64,000 bases of DNA from Neorhizobium sp. SHOUNA12A (GCF_023006505.1 NZ_JALBGV010000018.1:1-64000); one strand, 5' to 3'; shown: positions 1 to 9,007, counted from the first letter of the stretch. Notes: generated from the letters alone by a model not told the origin. Translations and numbers: made by a program.

Positions 1-25
1 GCGCTACCATCCGTTCGCCCATCAT
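1..25 (-). CDS. 5' end of a gene running off the left edge
   Basis: Reading leftward, a strong Shine-Dalgarno TAGGAGGA (33-40) sits seven bases upstream of an ATG whose first base is at 25, followed by a second ATG. The visible peptide is MMGERMVA. Nothing can be said about function. The start is supported only by the ribosome binding site and the open frame. Confidence 0.4.
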
Positions 26-113
26 CAGAAAATCCTCCTAAATCCCTAGAAGGAGTGAATCAGAACTTCGCACTGACAGCAACGCCGACTTTTTCAACGG
101 TATCTGCCCAAAG

Positions 114-332
114 GTGACAAAGCAGGAGCGGGATGTTGCCACTTTATGGGTTCAAAAAGCTCTTCGGAATCGCCAGATGCGCTTTTTTGAAGGTGACAAG
201 ACATATCCGAAGCATATCTGGTATAAGGACGATCTAGGTCAATTCTGGTTTGGCTTTGCTATCAACCAGATTTTAGGAGCCTATAAGGGTTGGCCGATAA
301 CCGAGGCGGAGAAAAGTGAAGCATTCGATTGA
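114..332 (+). CDS. Small hypothetical protein, first gene of a two-gene unit
   Basis: A 72-residue protein starting at GTG. It is rich in aromatic and charged residues and shows no signal peptide, membrane segment or motif I recognise. Its 3' end overlaps the next gene by 17 bases, which indicates translational coupling and a shared role. A small protein coupled to a larger partner could be an antitoxin or adaptor, but nothing in the sequence proves it. The next upstream gene is divergent, so the promoter should lie in the first 110 bases. Confidence 0.5.
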   Translation: MTKQERDVATLWVQKALRNRQMRFFEGDKTYPKHIWYKDDLGQFWFGFAINQILGAYKGWPITEAEKSEAFD

Positions 333-1581
333 GTGGCAGGGCGATGGGATCAATGCGGCGCCTGAGGAACGAGCGACCGTCGGAGACCTGCGTTTGTTTA
401 TCGATGAAAAGAACGCAACCCAGCATTTGCTCGATGGCCAGCTAGGCGACCATGTGACCGTAGCCCTTTACGGGCTCGCGAACGGCCTTGCACATGATTG
501 GTGGAGAATTTTTGGCGAGCGCGATCACGCGGTGTCAATCACTCGTTACCGCAGTGGTTACCTGTTGCCAGATGTGCGTCTGCAGTTTGACGGCGCGGCT
601 TTCGAAATTAGCGCCTATCAAAGGAACTACGATGGTCCGGACGTCCGCTTTTGGGGCGGGATGTCGGAGTTGATGACGAGGGGGGAAGGCGAGACATGGT
701 TGTCGTCACTGATCGAGGAGGTTCTGAGTCGTCTATCTGCAATTGGCATCGTGGATACGAGCGCGCACTTGCGGTGGAATCGGGTGCTAGCCTCCTGCCA
801 GGTGGACGAGGAGAAAGCGTTCTGCGAGGCCGCAGGAAGCTTGGCTCTCGATCCCTATCAGATCTCGGAGGAAAGCGCGTCCTTCATAGAGGATGCCGAG
901 CGTATATTCCTCGAAAGGGAAACGATGGTAGAGTTTGTTTCCGGCTCGGGAGAGACTGACAAATCCAAGCTAATCGAGTGGGTGCGTCGGATGGCGGCAA
1001 CCGGATCCATGAGCTACCGTATCCCCGACCTGCGCGACATGGTGGCGGATTTCGACGATGTCACGCCCGCACAGCCGCGGGAAACTGCCTGGAGCCATGG
1101 CTACCGCCGAGCGCGCTCGATGCGCGTGAAATGCGGGCTCGAGCAGAACCATCGTTTTTCATCGTTCAAGGATCTGGCGCGTCGCTTCGGGGCAGGTCAG
1201 CGGTATTCGCTGGCACCAAAGGTGGACGGGATCAATGCGCTCCGGCATGAAAGGCCGGACGGCGTCCATATTCATTTGCGCAATCACGGTGAATCCGCAG
1301 AAGCCAACACCGCGCACTTGTTCTCGATGGCGCGCGCAATTGGTGATGCAGTGTGCTTTCCGTCTACTCAAATCGCTCCAATTAACGGTTTGCAGCGTGC
1401 TTTCCGTCAGGCCGCCGGTCGTGCTTTCGCTGCGGAATTTCTCGCGCCAGTCGACGAGGTAATGTCGATGCAACGCGACAAGCGCGATATCTATTCGATT
1501 GCGAACGAATTTGCTGTTTCTCCAACACTCATCGAACGGCAGATCGAAAACAAGACCCGGATAGCGCAAGCGTGCCTATAG
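316..1581 (+). CDS. Hypothetical protein with degenerate ImmA/IrrE-like C-terminal region
   Basis: A 421-residue soluble protein coupled to the small gene before it. The C-terminal third (about residues 290-421) has the look of ImmA/IrrE peptidase-like proteins: a segment RAFAAEFLAP followed by an acidic helix and a helix-turn-helix-like stretch ending near LIERQIENK. The zinc-binding HExxH is absent; a HIHLRNH stretch lies roughly where it would be expected. If the family call is right, this is a non-catalytic relative acting as a binding or regulatory module. The N-terminal part is unrecognised. The stop overlaps the stop region of a decayed integrase on the other strand, so the 3' end is close to a recombination junction. 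Confidence 0.55.
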   Translation: MKHSIEWQGDGINAAPEERATVGDLRLFIDEKNATQHLLDGQLGDHVTVALYGLANGLAHDWWRIFGERDHAVSITRYRSGYLLPDVRLQFDGAAFEISAYQRNYDGPDVRFWGGMSELMTRGEGETWLSSLIEEVLSRLSAIGIVDTSAHLRWNRVLASCQVDEEKAFCEAAGSLALDPYQISEESASFIEDAERIFLERETMVEFVSGSGETDKSKLIEWVRRMAATGSMSYRIPDLRDMVADFDDVTPAQPRETAWSHGYRRARSMRVKCGLEQNHRFSSFKDLARRFGAGQRYSLAPKVDGINALRHERPDGVHIHLRNHGESAEANTAHLFSMARAIGDAVCFPSTQIAPINGLQRAFRQAAGRAFAAEFLAPVDEVMSMQRDKRDIYSIANEFAVSPTLIERQIENKTRIAQACL

Positions 1582-2445
1582 GCCTGCCGCCTTGGTGAGA
1601 TTGACCCGGAAGCGGTCGCGGCGGCGCTGATACTTGCGGGTCATTTCAGCAGGCACATGTCCAGCTGTTTCTGGACGTAGCGCTCATCGACCTCCGCGGA
1701 CGAGGCAAGGCCGGCGCGCAGGGAATGGCCGGAGAATTTTTCGGCGCGTCCGGCTTCGCCGAGGTCGCTCCTGACGCCGGCGGCAAGCGCCGCCGCCTTG
1801 ACCAGGCGGGCGACTTGCCTGTCGTTGAGGCGGTCCGGTCCGACATCCTTGCCCTTTCCTGTGACGCGACGGAACAGGGGACCCTTGGCGATCTTTCCAA
1901 ACTTGATCCAGGTCTCGATGGCGACAACCGGGCAGGTGGCATCGGAGGAGCCACGGCCGACCTCCACCTCGTCAGCCGGTTTTACCCCGCAACGTCACCG
2001 GCAGGCCTTTGTCGAGGATCTCGATCCAGCCGCGTCCGTCCTCGCTCTGGTCGCGGCCAAGATCGAGCTCGATGATTTCCGAGCGGCGCCGGCCGCCGGC
2101 AAAGCCGATCAGCAGCATCGCGCGGTCGCGCAAACCGCGCAGGCTTCCCCGATCCAGCGTCTCCAGCATGGCGATCAGATCTTCCGGCAGAACGGCTTCC
2201 TTCTGGCGGGGAGGGGACGCGTGGGTGTTGCAAATACCAGCCATCACGGTGGCGGTGGCGCGGTCCTTGCGATCGAGCGATGCGCCGCGTTGAGCGCAGT
2301 TCCGAGTATTCGCGGAGCTTGCCGCCTCGACATAGCCACGCGCTCGATCGGTCAGGTCTTTGAGATGCGCAGGTGTCTGCTCGGGATCCGCCGGAGAGGG
2401 GAGGGAGGTGGCTTTCGCCCGACACCTCCGCGGCGGAAACATCAT
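1576..2445 (-). pseudogene. Decayed tyrosine recombinase (phage-type integrase)
   Basis: Pieces of one integrase lie in successive frames. The 1972-2445 part carries the DRARGYVEAASSANTR start of the core-binding domain and the first catalytic arginine region (GGRRRSEI). The 1641-1967 part carries the HxxR box (FSGHSLRAG). The last part (1576-1663) reads GHVPAEMTRKYQRRRDRF, which includes the candidate nucleophile tyrosine, and ends at a stop at 1576-1578. Frameshifts lie near 1970 and 1663. About 50 residues normally found between SSANTR and the RKDRATATVMAG segment are missing, so there is also an internal deletion. The enzyme cannot be functional. Confidence 0.8.
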
Positions 2446-2925
2446 GCGTAGACACTTGTGCTGAGAGATGGAGCTGCGGTGTCCTCGACGTGAATTTCGC
2501 TGTTTTGCTCGATGATTTGGCCCATTTCTTTATAATTGTCTGAGACAATGCCGGACGTTCGAGTTTACAATCACGGCCCACTATTCCGACTTGCTGCAGA
2601 GGCGATACCAAATGATACTGGCGCACCTAGCTTAGCTGCTGACCACGACATTGACATCGCTCCCCCTACGACATATGTGTCTTCTCGGAGGCTTTGAACG
2701 CGGAAACGTGGGCATTGCTTTTTTTATGCCCGTTTCGAACGGCAGGCCTCAGATCCTTGATCTGCTTGATTCCCCAAATCTTTTCGCCCCCTCGGTCTCG
2801 CGGCTGAATCGTATACGTTTTACGCTGTTTGCCAGCCCCTCCAGACAGGCTTGTCGAGGAAGCAGCCGAGCTGTTTGAGTGACCTTGCAGAAGCAGTCGT
2901 CAACTTCCGGTTCTGCCCCTTAGCC
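2446..2925. other. Gene-free stretch with a small inverted repeat
   Basis: No credible coding sequence is seen. The only structure is a perfect inverted repeat ATTGTC-TGA-GACAAT at 2535-2549, upstream of the decayed integrase. It could be a leftover operator or recombination-site arm. No further evidence supports a role. Confidence 0.3.
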
Positions 2926-4250
2926 CTAGAGGAAAGTGTGAGCAGTCAATCTGCCGACTGCGTGGGCGCCAAGCCACTTTTCGTTGAGCAAGTCCTGTGC
3001 GACTGGAACGTCGTTTTGAAAGGTTAGGCAGACCACCAGTTGGATGCCATTGTCATCTTCTCCACCAAACATTTTCAGCAGGAGAGCCTTGCCTTCCGAA
3101 TCTAAGCGACCTGTTACGTCGGCATCAACAATCATCATCCACGGAGTGGGACGACGATCTTGCGTACAAAGTCTGTTTGTAAGGGCAAGGATGATGCGCC
3201 ACTGTTCTGAGGTACTGAGATTTTCTGGGGGTAGGTAAAAGTCGCGCTCTGGAAGGGCAATTTCGATTTCCCTTGAGCCCTTGCGGCGGAACTTGCACGC
3301 GTAGCTGCTCGAAACGAAGAAGTCGTCCGTAAGAGAGTTCCAAAGCACGTCTTCCGGGAGCCTGAACTGTCGAGCAAGGTTTAAAATGGCCTGCTTGAAC
3401 GAGGGCTGCTGACTACCGCGGAGGCCTTCATAAAAAAAATGGTCGAATATAGAGAGGTCGGCCATAGGCAAGCCAGCGCGCCATTGACCTCAATTTGAAA
3501 CTGACGTGATACCACCCCCTCGATATCAGTTTCGTCATCATCTCCAGACGTGCCGTCCTCGTCAGTTGCCGCAGGCACGTAAAACGGGCGGAAACGCTCC
3601 GTAAGTTTGACATTGGTGACGTCCTCACCTCTTATCACCGTGGTTTCGACGCAAGCATTTCCCCAAGGATTGGTGCCGAAACCCCAACGTTCGGCGAACT
3701 CGGTAAACAGGGGTTCGCCCGAGAACGCCGCCAGTGCTTCGCATAAGGTACTTTTTCCCGTACCGTTGTCGCCAGCAACTACAGTCACTCTGCCAAGCTT
3801 CAGCTCTGTCCGTTGTCGAAACGGCCCAACGTTTGATAGCCTGAGCACCGATATCCCAGCGTGAGGATGCGCGGGACTATTGGCCACTCTCCGAAAAACC
3901 CACTCCTCATGCTGAGTCTTCCACCGTCGCAGTTCCGGCGCCGTATGCTTGCTGGCGTTGTCATCGATGAGTTTTGCGTGCGTCTGGCACATCCAAACGC
4001 CATTATGAACATCGGCGCGTTCCTCGGACGAGAGTTTTTCGTCGTAGCTTGGTCCCTTCTTACTTGCGGCAGTGATGTGTGCCCCCACTCCAACCATGCT
4101 GAGGCCGGATTTCCGATCATCCGACGGACCGACGGTTAATCTTCTGCAGCCAGGGAAGGCGCAGATATAGCCGGATCGACCCGCAAGTTCACGGAGCGTT
4201 GGTGGCGAAAAGTCGTCCCGTTCGTCTTTATTGTCCACTTCGCAGATCAT
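2926..4250 (-). pseudogene. HNH-type domain fused to an SMC/OLD-like ATPase, frameshifted
   Basis: The 289-residue part starting at 4250 has an N-terminal HNH-like zinc domain (residues about 26-112: C30 and C35, AHI at 57-59, NGVWMC at 83-88, H91), then an ATPase domain with Walker A GDNGTGKST at 160-168. The frame breaks between about 3430 and 3490 and continues in the 181-residue frame (2926-3471), which holds a Walker B-like strand MMIVDAD. Fusion of a nuclease-like HNH domain with an ATPase recalls the separate PtuA/PtuB pair of Septu defence systems, so a phage-defence role is a reasonable inference. An 8-base A run (T run on the coding strand) near 3432-3439 is a candidate slippage site. 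As it stands the gene is split; a programmed shift or sequencing error cannot be excluded. Confidence 0.65.
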
Positions 4251-4332
4251 GCCATTTCCATCGAACTCACTGAATTCTCATTACGATCTTACGAACAAAA
4301 TTTTGCGATAACCATGTACCAGATGCAAATCA

Positions 4333-4374
4333 ATGCACAGGCCGCCTCGTCTTTGAGCGAGGCGGCCTGTGCAT
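4333..4374 (-). terminator. Long perfect hairpin between parDE and the HNH-ATPase gene
   Basis: A 17-base-pair perfect stem (4333-4349 with 4358-4374) with an 8-base loop lies just downstream of parE and upstream of the next minus-strand gene. There is no clean T run after the stem on either side, so intrinsic termination would be imperfect. Position makes a terminator or insulator the likeliest role. Confidence 0.55.
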
Positions 4375-4406
4375 GTGGCGGAGGGTAAACAACTTCTTGA
4401 ACAGAT

Positions 4407-4718
4407 TCACAAAACACCGTCTTCATCGGTTCTGAACTGTTGCCCGGCATAGAGGACCCGCAGGACCACGACGTCGTCACTCTCGACGATGAAGGCGATG
4501 CTGACACGCCGCCCGAAACCGACGACACGCATGCCATCCCGGATGTCGCGGATACTTCCGCGCTCCGGGAAAACCTCAAATTCTTTCAGCAACGTCCGAA
4601 TACGCCCGATGTAGTTACGCGCTACGGCCGTGGAGGCCGATTTCCGGCGCACAAACCGGTAGATCCAGGCCACATCCGCCTCCGCCTCCTCGGTCAGGCG
4701 GACATAGTAGCGCTTCAC
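4407..4718 (-). CDS. parE: ParE/RelE superfamily toxin
   Basis: A 103-residue protein with the ParE/RelE fold signature: an N-terminal VRLTEEAEADVAWIYRF segment, a central LLKEFEVFPERGS stretch typical of the family, and a C-terminal strand VVVLRVLYAGQQF. ParE toxins inhibit DNA gyrase and RelE relatives cleave mRNA on the ribosome; the paired RHH antitoxin favours ParE. The gene overlaps the upstream parD by 4 bases, the usual antitoxin-first arrangement. Length is normal and no damage is seen. Confidence 0.85.
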   Translation of the reverse strand: MKRYYVRLTEEAEADVAWIYRFVRRKSASTAVARNYIGRIRTLLKEFEVFPERGSIRDIRDGMRVVGFGRRVSIAFIVESDDVVVLRVLYAGQQFRTDEDGVL

Positions 4719-5008
4719 TCGCCCTCTTCCCGGTCGATAGCATCCATCTCCGCGTCAATCCGCGACCATGCCTCGTCCAGTGGCCGGGCTTTGCCGGGAT
4801 TGGCCTTGTGGGCATCGTAGGCAGCCGCCACCTCGATGCGCAACCACTGCTCGACGGCGTTGTCGCGCTCCTCGAGCGCACGCAGCCCTTCCCGGATGAC
4901 TTCGCTTTCCGAAGCGTAGCTTCCGCTGGCAACACGGCTTTTCACCTGGTTGGCCATCTCGATCGGCAACGTGATGCTCATCTGCTGCGTCGATCTCATG
5001 GGTTGCAC
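4715..5008 (-). CDS. parD: ParD-family antitoxin (ribbon-helix-helix)
   Basis: A 97-residue protein with an N-terminal ribbon-helix-helix DNA-binding domain (MSITLPIEMANQVKSRV, then ASESEVIREGLRAL) and a charged C-terminal tail that would wrap the toxin. It precedes and overlaps the toxin gene. The start could be at 5008 or at the in-frame ATG three codons on. It should repress its own operon together with the toxin; a matching inverted repeat lies just upstream. Confidence 0.85.
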   Translation of the reverse strand: MQPMRSTQQMSITLPIEMANQVKSRVASGSYASESEVIREGLRALEERDNAVEQWLRIEVAAAYDAHKANPGKARPLDEAWSRIDAEMDAIDREEGE

Positions 5009-5042
5009 TCCTGTCCTTCTGCACCCTTATAGCATAAAATGG

Positions 5043-5056
5043 GATAGAATCCTATC
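5043..5056 (-). promoter_or_regulatory. Candidate parDE operator
   Basis: GATAG-AATC-CTATC is a perfect inverted repeat about 35 bases upstream of the parD start, beside an AT-rich TATAGCATAAA stretch that could hold the promoter -10. Ribbon-helix-helix antitoxins normally bind such repeats to autoregulate. The assignment is from position only. Confidence 0.45.
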
Positions 5057-5491
5057 AATTCCTGACAGGTGGTTTTAAACGGCAAAGGCGCCCGCCTAAT
5101 CCGCGGAAGGCCAATTTCCAACAGCGAAGCCTGGTCGTTTGAAGGAGGCGATTTCAACCGGGGATCCATGCTAACCGGATCGCCACGGGATATCCATTGG
5201 CCCGTGTCTCGGCTGGTAACCCGGTATCACTGTCGTACTCGGGCCTTTGCTTAATCTTGGTAAGCCCCGTTTCTGCTGGAGCCAGGGCGATCGGTCCTTT
5301 GTTTCTTCGATGCGGAGGGCTCCGTTGCATGAACGTTACATAGCACCGGGCACGACAGGCCTAGAAACGCGTAGGCTATTGAAAAACTTGGCGCGCCTTG
5401 AGGGCGATGCCTCGAACGAATTGTTCGAGGTGTTGACCGAATGGAATGCCTTTCTTGAGCACCGGAAGTCGCAAGACTTTCCGGTGCCGCC

Positions 5492-5629
5492 ATGGCCCTG
5501 ACGGCAAACTTCAACCTTTCAACGGACGGTCAGAGCGGCAAAAAACGCCTTCCGCCCTTCTCCCTTCGTCTGTCTGCGGAAGAACGCACCCACTTGATTG
5601 ATGTGGCAGCGAGCTCGGAAGACCCGTAA
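5492..5629 (+). pseudogene. N-terminal fragment of a MobC-type relaxosome protein
   Basis: A 45-codon frame opens with ATG and reads KKRLPPFSLRLSAEERTHL, the typical opening of rhizobial MobC-like mobilization proteins, then stops at a TAA after SSEDP. The usual continuation is absent, so this is a truncated remnant. It lies about 80 bases upstream of the IS3 element, but the truncation precedes the IS end, so the IS did not cause it. It implies this DNA once belonged to a mobilizable plasmid or element. Confidence 0.6.
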
Positions 5630-5710
5630 TTCGATAAAACTTCAAGATATTCGTTGGACTTCATCAGAGAACGCCTTGTGGCCCTATCGTCATGAGTAGA
5701 TCAGAGATCC

Positions 5711-5736
5711 TGAACCGCACCGGGTTTGCCGGAGGC
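5711..5736 (+). repeat. IS3 left terminal inverted repeat
   Basis: Left end of the insertion sequence. It pairs with the right end at 7006-7031 with a single mismatch (G here, A in the complement of the right end). It is preceded by the target duplication TCC. Confidence 0.9.
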
Positions 5737-5763
5737 TCCAACTTCTGAGAGAGTGGAGCCGAT

Positions 5764-6090
5764 ATGAGCAAGACAACCAACAAGTTTTCACCTGAAGTCC
5801 GCGACCGTGCCATCCGTATGGTGCTGGATCACGAAGCAGAACACCCGTCGCGATGGGCTGCCGTTTCATCTATCGCGGCCAAGATCGGCTGCTCGCCAGC
5901 CACGTTGCATGAATGGGTGAAGAAGACCGAGGTCGACAGCGGCAAACGAGCAGGCTTGCCGAGTGATGTGGCCGAGAAGATGAAGGCTCTTGAACGGGAG
6001 AACCGTGAGCTTCGTCAGGCCAACGAGATTCTGCGCAAGGCGTCTGCCTATTTCGCGATGGCGGAGCTCGACCGCCCCTTCAAACGATGA
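5764..6090 (+). CDS. IS3 OrfA, helix-turn-helix transposase subunit
   Basis: A 108-residue protein with the IS3/IS911 OrfA layout: a helix-turn-helix (residues about 10-55, with [19 protein letters not shown]) followed by a leucine-zipper-like coiled coil ([20 protein letters not shown]). It binds the inverted repeats and, through ribosomal frameshifting, forms the N-terminus of the OrfAB transposase. The stop overlaps the OrfB start in an ATGA. Confidence 0.93.
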   Translation: MSKTTNKFSPEVRDRAIRMVLDHEAEHPSRWAAVSSIAAKIGCSPATLHEWVKKTEVDSGKRAGLPSDVAEKMKALERENRELRQANEILRKASAYFAMAELDRPFKR

Positions 6091-6992
6091 TCTCGTTCAT
6101 CGACGAACACCGAGGCGTGTTCGGGGTCGAGCCGATCTGCAGACTATTGCCGATTGCCCCGTCAACTTACTACGAGAACGTCGCCAAGCGCTTGGATGTG
6201 GACCGCCTGTCGGTCCGCGCCCGTAGCGATATCACCCTGAAGATCGAGATACGTCGTGTCTTTGAACAGAACTTCCGGGTCTATGGCGTTCGCAAGGTCT
6301 GGCGGCAATTGAAGCGGGAAGGCTTCGACGTCGCCCGCTGCACCGTCGCTCGGCTGATGAGGTCGATGAGCCTGCAGGGCATCATTCGCGGAAAGCCGAT
6401 CCGCACGACGTTCCCGGACAAATCGGCTCCGAGCCCACTGGATCGTGTGAATCGCCAGTTCAAAGCTCCTGCGCCAAACAGGCTGTGGGTTTCGGACTTC
6501 ACCTATGTCGCCACTTGGCAGGGCTTCGTCTACGTGGCCTTTGTGATCGATGCCTTCGCCCGTCGCATCGTCGGCTGGCGAGTGAGCCGGACGGCACACG
6601 CGGGTTTCGTCCTTGATGCTCTGGAGCAGGCGCTTCATGATCGGCGTCCCGTTCACGGCGGTGGCCTCGTGCATCACTCCGACAGAGGCGTTCAATACGT
6701 GTCCATTCGCTATTCCGAACGATTGGCTGAGGCAGGCATCGAGCCGTCCGTCGGGAGTGTTGGCGACAGCTATGACAATGCTCTCGCCGAAACGATCAAC
6801 GGTCTCTACAAAGCAGAGGTCATCCATCGACGAGGGCCGTGGCGCAACGCCGAGGCGGTCGAGTTCGCTACCCTGGAATGGGTCGATTGGTTCAACCACC
6901 GGCGAATTCTGGAGCCCATCGGAAACACTCCCCCAGCCGAAGCCGAGGAGCTGTATTACGCCATACTGGACGCACCAGCCATGGCCGCATAA
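6087..6992 (+). CDS. IS3 OrfB, DDE transposase
   Basis: A 301-residue protein with an N-terminal HTH_21-like region and an integrase core. The catalytic triad is visible: D in [11 protein letters not shown] in [11 protein letters not shown], and E in [14 protein letters not shown]. It performs donor cleavage and strand transfer, normally as an OrfAB fusion made by -1 frameshifting near the overlap. No damage is seen. Confidence 0.93.
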   Translation: MISFIDEHRGVFGVEPICRLLPIAPSTYYENVAKRLDVDRLSVRARSDITLKIEIRRVFEQNFRVYGVRKVWRQLKREGFDVARCTVARLMRSMSLQGIIRGKPIRTTFPDKSAPSPLDRVNRQFKAPAPNRLWVSDFTYVATWQGFVYVAFVIDAFARRIVGWRVSRTAHAGFVLDALEQALHDRRPVHGGGLVHHSDRGVQYVSIRYSERLAEAGIEPSVGSVGDSYDNALAETINGLYKAEVIHRRGPWRNAEAVEFATLEWVDWFNHRRILEPIGNTPPAEAEELYYAILDAPAMAA

Positions 6993-7005
6993 CTTAAACC
7001 AAATG

Positions 7006-7031
7006 GCCTCCGGTAAACCCGGTGCGGTTCA
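7006..7031 (-). repeat. IS3 right terminal inverted repeat
   Basis: Right end of the insertion sequence, the complement of the left end with one mismatch. It is followed immediately by TCC, completing the target-site duplication. Confidence 0.9.
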
Positions 7032-7057
7032 TCCAGCAAACCCGAACTCTCACATAT

Positions 7058-7342
7058 TTAGACAAGACTCACCGCGAGATTCTTGCCAACCGCAGATGCG
7101 GCCTTCACCAGCGTATCAAGCTGAATGCGGTCGTTGTTCGGATCAAGCAGCCGCCCGAGTTGGGTTGCGCTTGTCTTCATGCGCCGCGCCATTTCCGATT
7201 TGGAAATATTCTGCGCAGCCATTTCGTGTTCGATCTGGAGCGCGAGAGTGCGTTTGATGGCGGTCGCCGTGACCTCATCGAAAATGCCTTCATCACGCAA
7301 AAAGCTATCGAAGCTTTCGCCTATATGTGGGTTCCTATTCAT
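7058..7342 (-). CDS. HigA-like XRE antitoxin
   Basis: A 94-residue protein with a helix-turn-helix (ISKSEMARRMKTSATQLGRLLD) and the TLVKAASAVGKNL tail common in HigA/HicB-associated XRE antitoxins. It is the second gene of a toxin-first operon, overlapping the toxin by 8 bases, which is the HigBA order. It should neutralise the toxin and repress the promoter. Confidence 0.82.
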   Translation of the reverse strand: MNRNPHIGESFDSFLRDEGIFDEVTATAIKRTLALQIEHEMAAQNISKSEMARRMKTSATQLGRLLDPNNDRIQLDTLVKAASAVGKNLAVSLV

Positions 7343-7697
7343 AGCGCTGCACCTCCTTCATACGGGCTGTCGCCAGTTTCAATTCCTTGTCCGGTGTCTT
7401 TTGCGTCTTTTTGACAAAGCCGTGCAAAAGCACCATCTGATTGCCGATGAGGACGAAGAACACACGGGCAATGCGGCCCGACGAGATATTCGACCTGATT
7501 TCGTAAAGGCCCTTGATGCCCTTCATCGGGGAGCATTTCGGCATACCGACAGGCCAGCAAAATTCCAGTGTGGCAATATCCTCGCCGATGGATTTCCGGT
7601 CTTCCGGTGGTAGCTCCATGAGCCATTCCCGCACTGGCCGCTTTCCCGCGTCTGTGGTGAAAAATGCGGCCTGTAATATCTTCGCGGGTGTGTTCAT
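7335..7697 (-). CDS. HigB-like RelE-superfamily toxin
   Basis: A 120-residue protein of the phage Gp49/HigB-like group. The features are an N-terminal REWLMELPPEDRKSIGEDIATLE helix pair, a GLYEIRSNISSGRIARVFF strand region and a C-terminal LLHGFVKKTQKTP motif. These toxins cut mRNA on the ribosome. The gene is first in the operon, with an inverted repeat over its promoter. Length and motifs are intact. Confidence 0.82.
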   Translation of the reverse strand: MNTPAKILQAAFFTTDAGKRPVREWLMELPPEDRKSIGEDIATLEFCWPVGMPKCSPMKGIKGLYEIRSNISSGRIARVFFVLIGNQMVLLHGFVKKTQKTPDKELKLATARMKEVQRYE

Positions 7698-7706
7698 AAC
7701 AATCCT

Positions 7707-7720
7707 TACCTCATAAGGTA
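7707..7720 (-). promoter_or_regulatory. Candidate higBA operator
   Basis: TACCT-CATA-AGGTA is a perfect inverted repeat 10 bases upstream of the toxin start. On the minus strand a TTGACA lies further upstream, so the repeat would overlap the -10 region. Autoregulation by the XRE antitoxin is the natural reading. Confidence 0.45.
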
Positions 7721-7766
7721 TACCTGCTGAGGGTGATTGTCAAGTTTTCATTGGATTGAACGACAA

Positions 7767-7793
7767 AGCCAAGGGAGTATTCCTCCCTTGGCT
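7767..7793 (-). terminator. Hairpin downstream of the zinc-ribbon gene
   Basis: An 11-base-pair perfect stem (AGCCAAGGGAG with its complement, 5-base loop) is followed on the minus strand by TTTGTCGTT. It sits between the zinc-ribbon gene and higBA and probably ends transcription of the former. Confidence 0.5.
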
Positions 7794-7888
7794 GGTTGGT
7801 TGTCATGTGTTGGAAGGACGCTGGGACGGTTTTGCTCACGTCATCAGGGATTTGACAATGCTGGTGAGGGTGCCTGAGAAAAGCGCAA

Positions 7889-8107
7889 TCAAGAAGATGA
7901 TAAAAATCGCGAAATAGACCGCAGCCCTTTAGATTTCATACGCGGTAATAGCCTCTTTTCGACTTTCGCGCCGATTTGCTGGGCCATAGCGTCAATGGCA
8001 AGATCGCCGTGCTTGTTGGCGCATGGGGTCTTTATTCCGCAATGAGGGCACGTCTCGGCCTGATCGGACACGGATTGCTCCCATTCGCGGCAGGAAACTA
8101 TAGCCAT
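7889..8107 (-). CDS. Small zinc-ribbon protein with a damaged first knuckle
   Basis: The proposed start is the ATG at 8107, because the sequence from there (MAIVSCREWEQSVSDQAETCPHCG) matches the usual opening of small zinc-ribbon proteins, where the first pair is normally CxEC. Here the first knuckle reads CREW, so one zinc ligand is missing while the second (CPHC) is intact. A basic C-terminal region follows. The protein may be non-functional or its start region mutated. The longer frame to 8155 adds an atypical 16 residues. Confidence 0.45.
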   Translation of the reverse strand: MAIVSCREWEQSVSDQAETCPHCGIKTPCANKHGDLAIDAMAQQIGAKVEKRLLPRMKSKGLRSISRFLSSS

Positions 8108-8155
8108 GGGATCACTCGCCTCGTTGAAAATCAGGAATTCAGGAAAGACGGACAA

Positions 8156-8525
8156 AACACCTTGGTCGCCGCGCCGATGCAGTTGGTCTTTTTGCCCCCT
8201 ACCGTGACGCCGACAGAGGCAAAAACCAGCCTGCTCCGATACTCGACCTTAAGGGTGGGCCTGATTTGCGCGTAGCAGGTTTCCGCGTCGAGGGGTCTCC
8301 CATGAGGCTATCTCCCACTACGTCGATCACAAGGGGAACCTGGAAACGACCATGATCTATGATCTTGGTCTGGTTGACCCCCTGCGACCCGTCACAGAGG
8401 GCTTGGCGTCCTGTTAGGCGTGGAATGAAGTCCCCTTTGCACCAGTAGCTGATGCTCCGGCTACAGCCCCAGGACAAATAGAGTCTTCATACATCTGCGC
8501 TGCCCTGCCTCACCTATTGGAGCAC
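8156..8525. other. Gene-free stretch
   Basis: Short open frames on both strands show no plausible protein. No repeat or hairpin stands out. It probably consists of decayed accessory DNA between two small minus-strand genes. Confidence 0.3.
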
Positions 8526-8957
8526 CTATTGACGACGAGGCAATCCCGCTCGATACACCATATATTCCAGGATCGACTTGCGACCGCGCTTGAAATTGCA
8601 CATGTGACACGCAAGGACCAGGTTATCGGGCTTGAACGGCCCACCCTCAATTCGCGGGATGATATGGTCGAGGGTAAAGGGCCTGCCAGGCTTTCCCTCG
8701 GTCAGCGACGCGTGACACCACACGCAAAACGGCGGGTCTCGCTCGTAAATCTGCGTTCTGATCGCTTGCCGCTCGTCGGGTGTGAGGAAATCCAGACGAG
8801 CCTGCAGACCTCGTTTTTTTCTCGGACACCGTCCCATGCTTCTCCGCATCGCCACATCCAAAGGATGCGCAGTTGAGACATGTCTGCTCTCGGGTTGTCT
8901 AGGCCTCACTTCCAAACTTTTGCTTGGGTCGCCATACCACGCCCATGTACGGTACAT
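8526..8957 (-). CDS. HNH endonuclease domain protein
   Basis: A 143-residue frame whose second half is a clear HNH domain. It has CVWC as the first zinc knuckle, FTLDHIIPRIEGG with the catalytic aspartate-histidine, PDNLVLACHMCN with the asparagine and second knuckle, and a basic tail. Such small stand-alone HNH proteins are DNA nucleases of mobile elements or defence loci. The first 36 residues look non-conserved, so the true start may be the ATG at 8849. There is no partner gene to specify its role. Confidence 0.75.
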   Translation of the reverse strand: MYRTWAWYGDPSKSLEVRPRQPESRHVSTAHPLDVAMRRSMGRCPRKKRGLQARLDFLTPDERQAIRTQIYERDPPFCVWCHASLTEGKPGRPFTLDHIIPRIEGGPFKPDNLVLACHMCNFKRGRKSILEYMVYRAGLPRRQ

Positions 8958-9007
8958 CTAAGCTACTGAAGCGGTTAGAGCGGGCGATAGCTAATTGGTC
9001 GGTCGTC

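Larger units (their letters stand above)
5711..7031 (+). mobile_element. Complete IS3-family insertion sequence
   Basis: The element is 1321 bases long with terminal inverted repeats of 26 bases that match at 25 positions (5711-5736 and 7006-7031), beginning TGAACCGCACCGGGTTT. It is flanked by a 3-base direct repeat TCC (5708-5710 and 7032-7034), the target duplication expected for IS3 elements. Both overlapping reading frames are intact, so the copy is probably transposition-competent and recent. Confidence 0.92.

Noticed and set aside
5247-5501. An 84-codon plus-strand frame before the MobC fragment
   Set aside because: Composition is plausible near its end, but there is no motif or ribosome site, and the overlapping MobC reading is the recognisable one.
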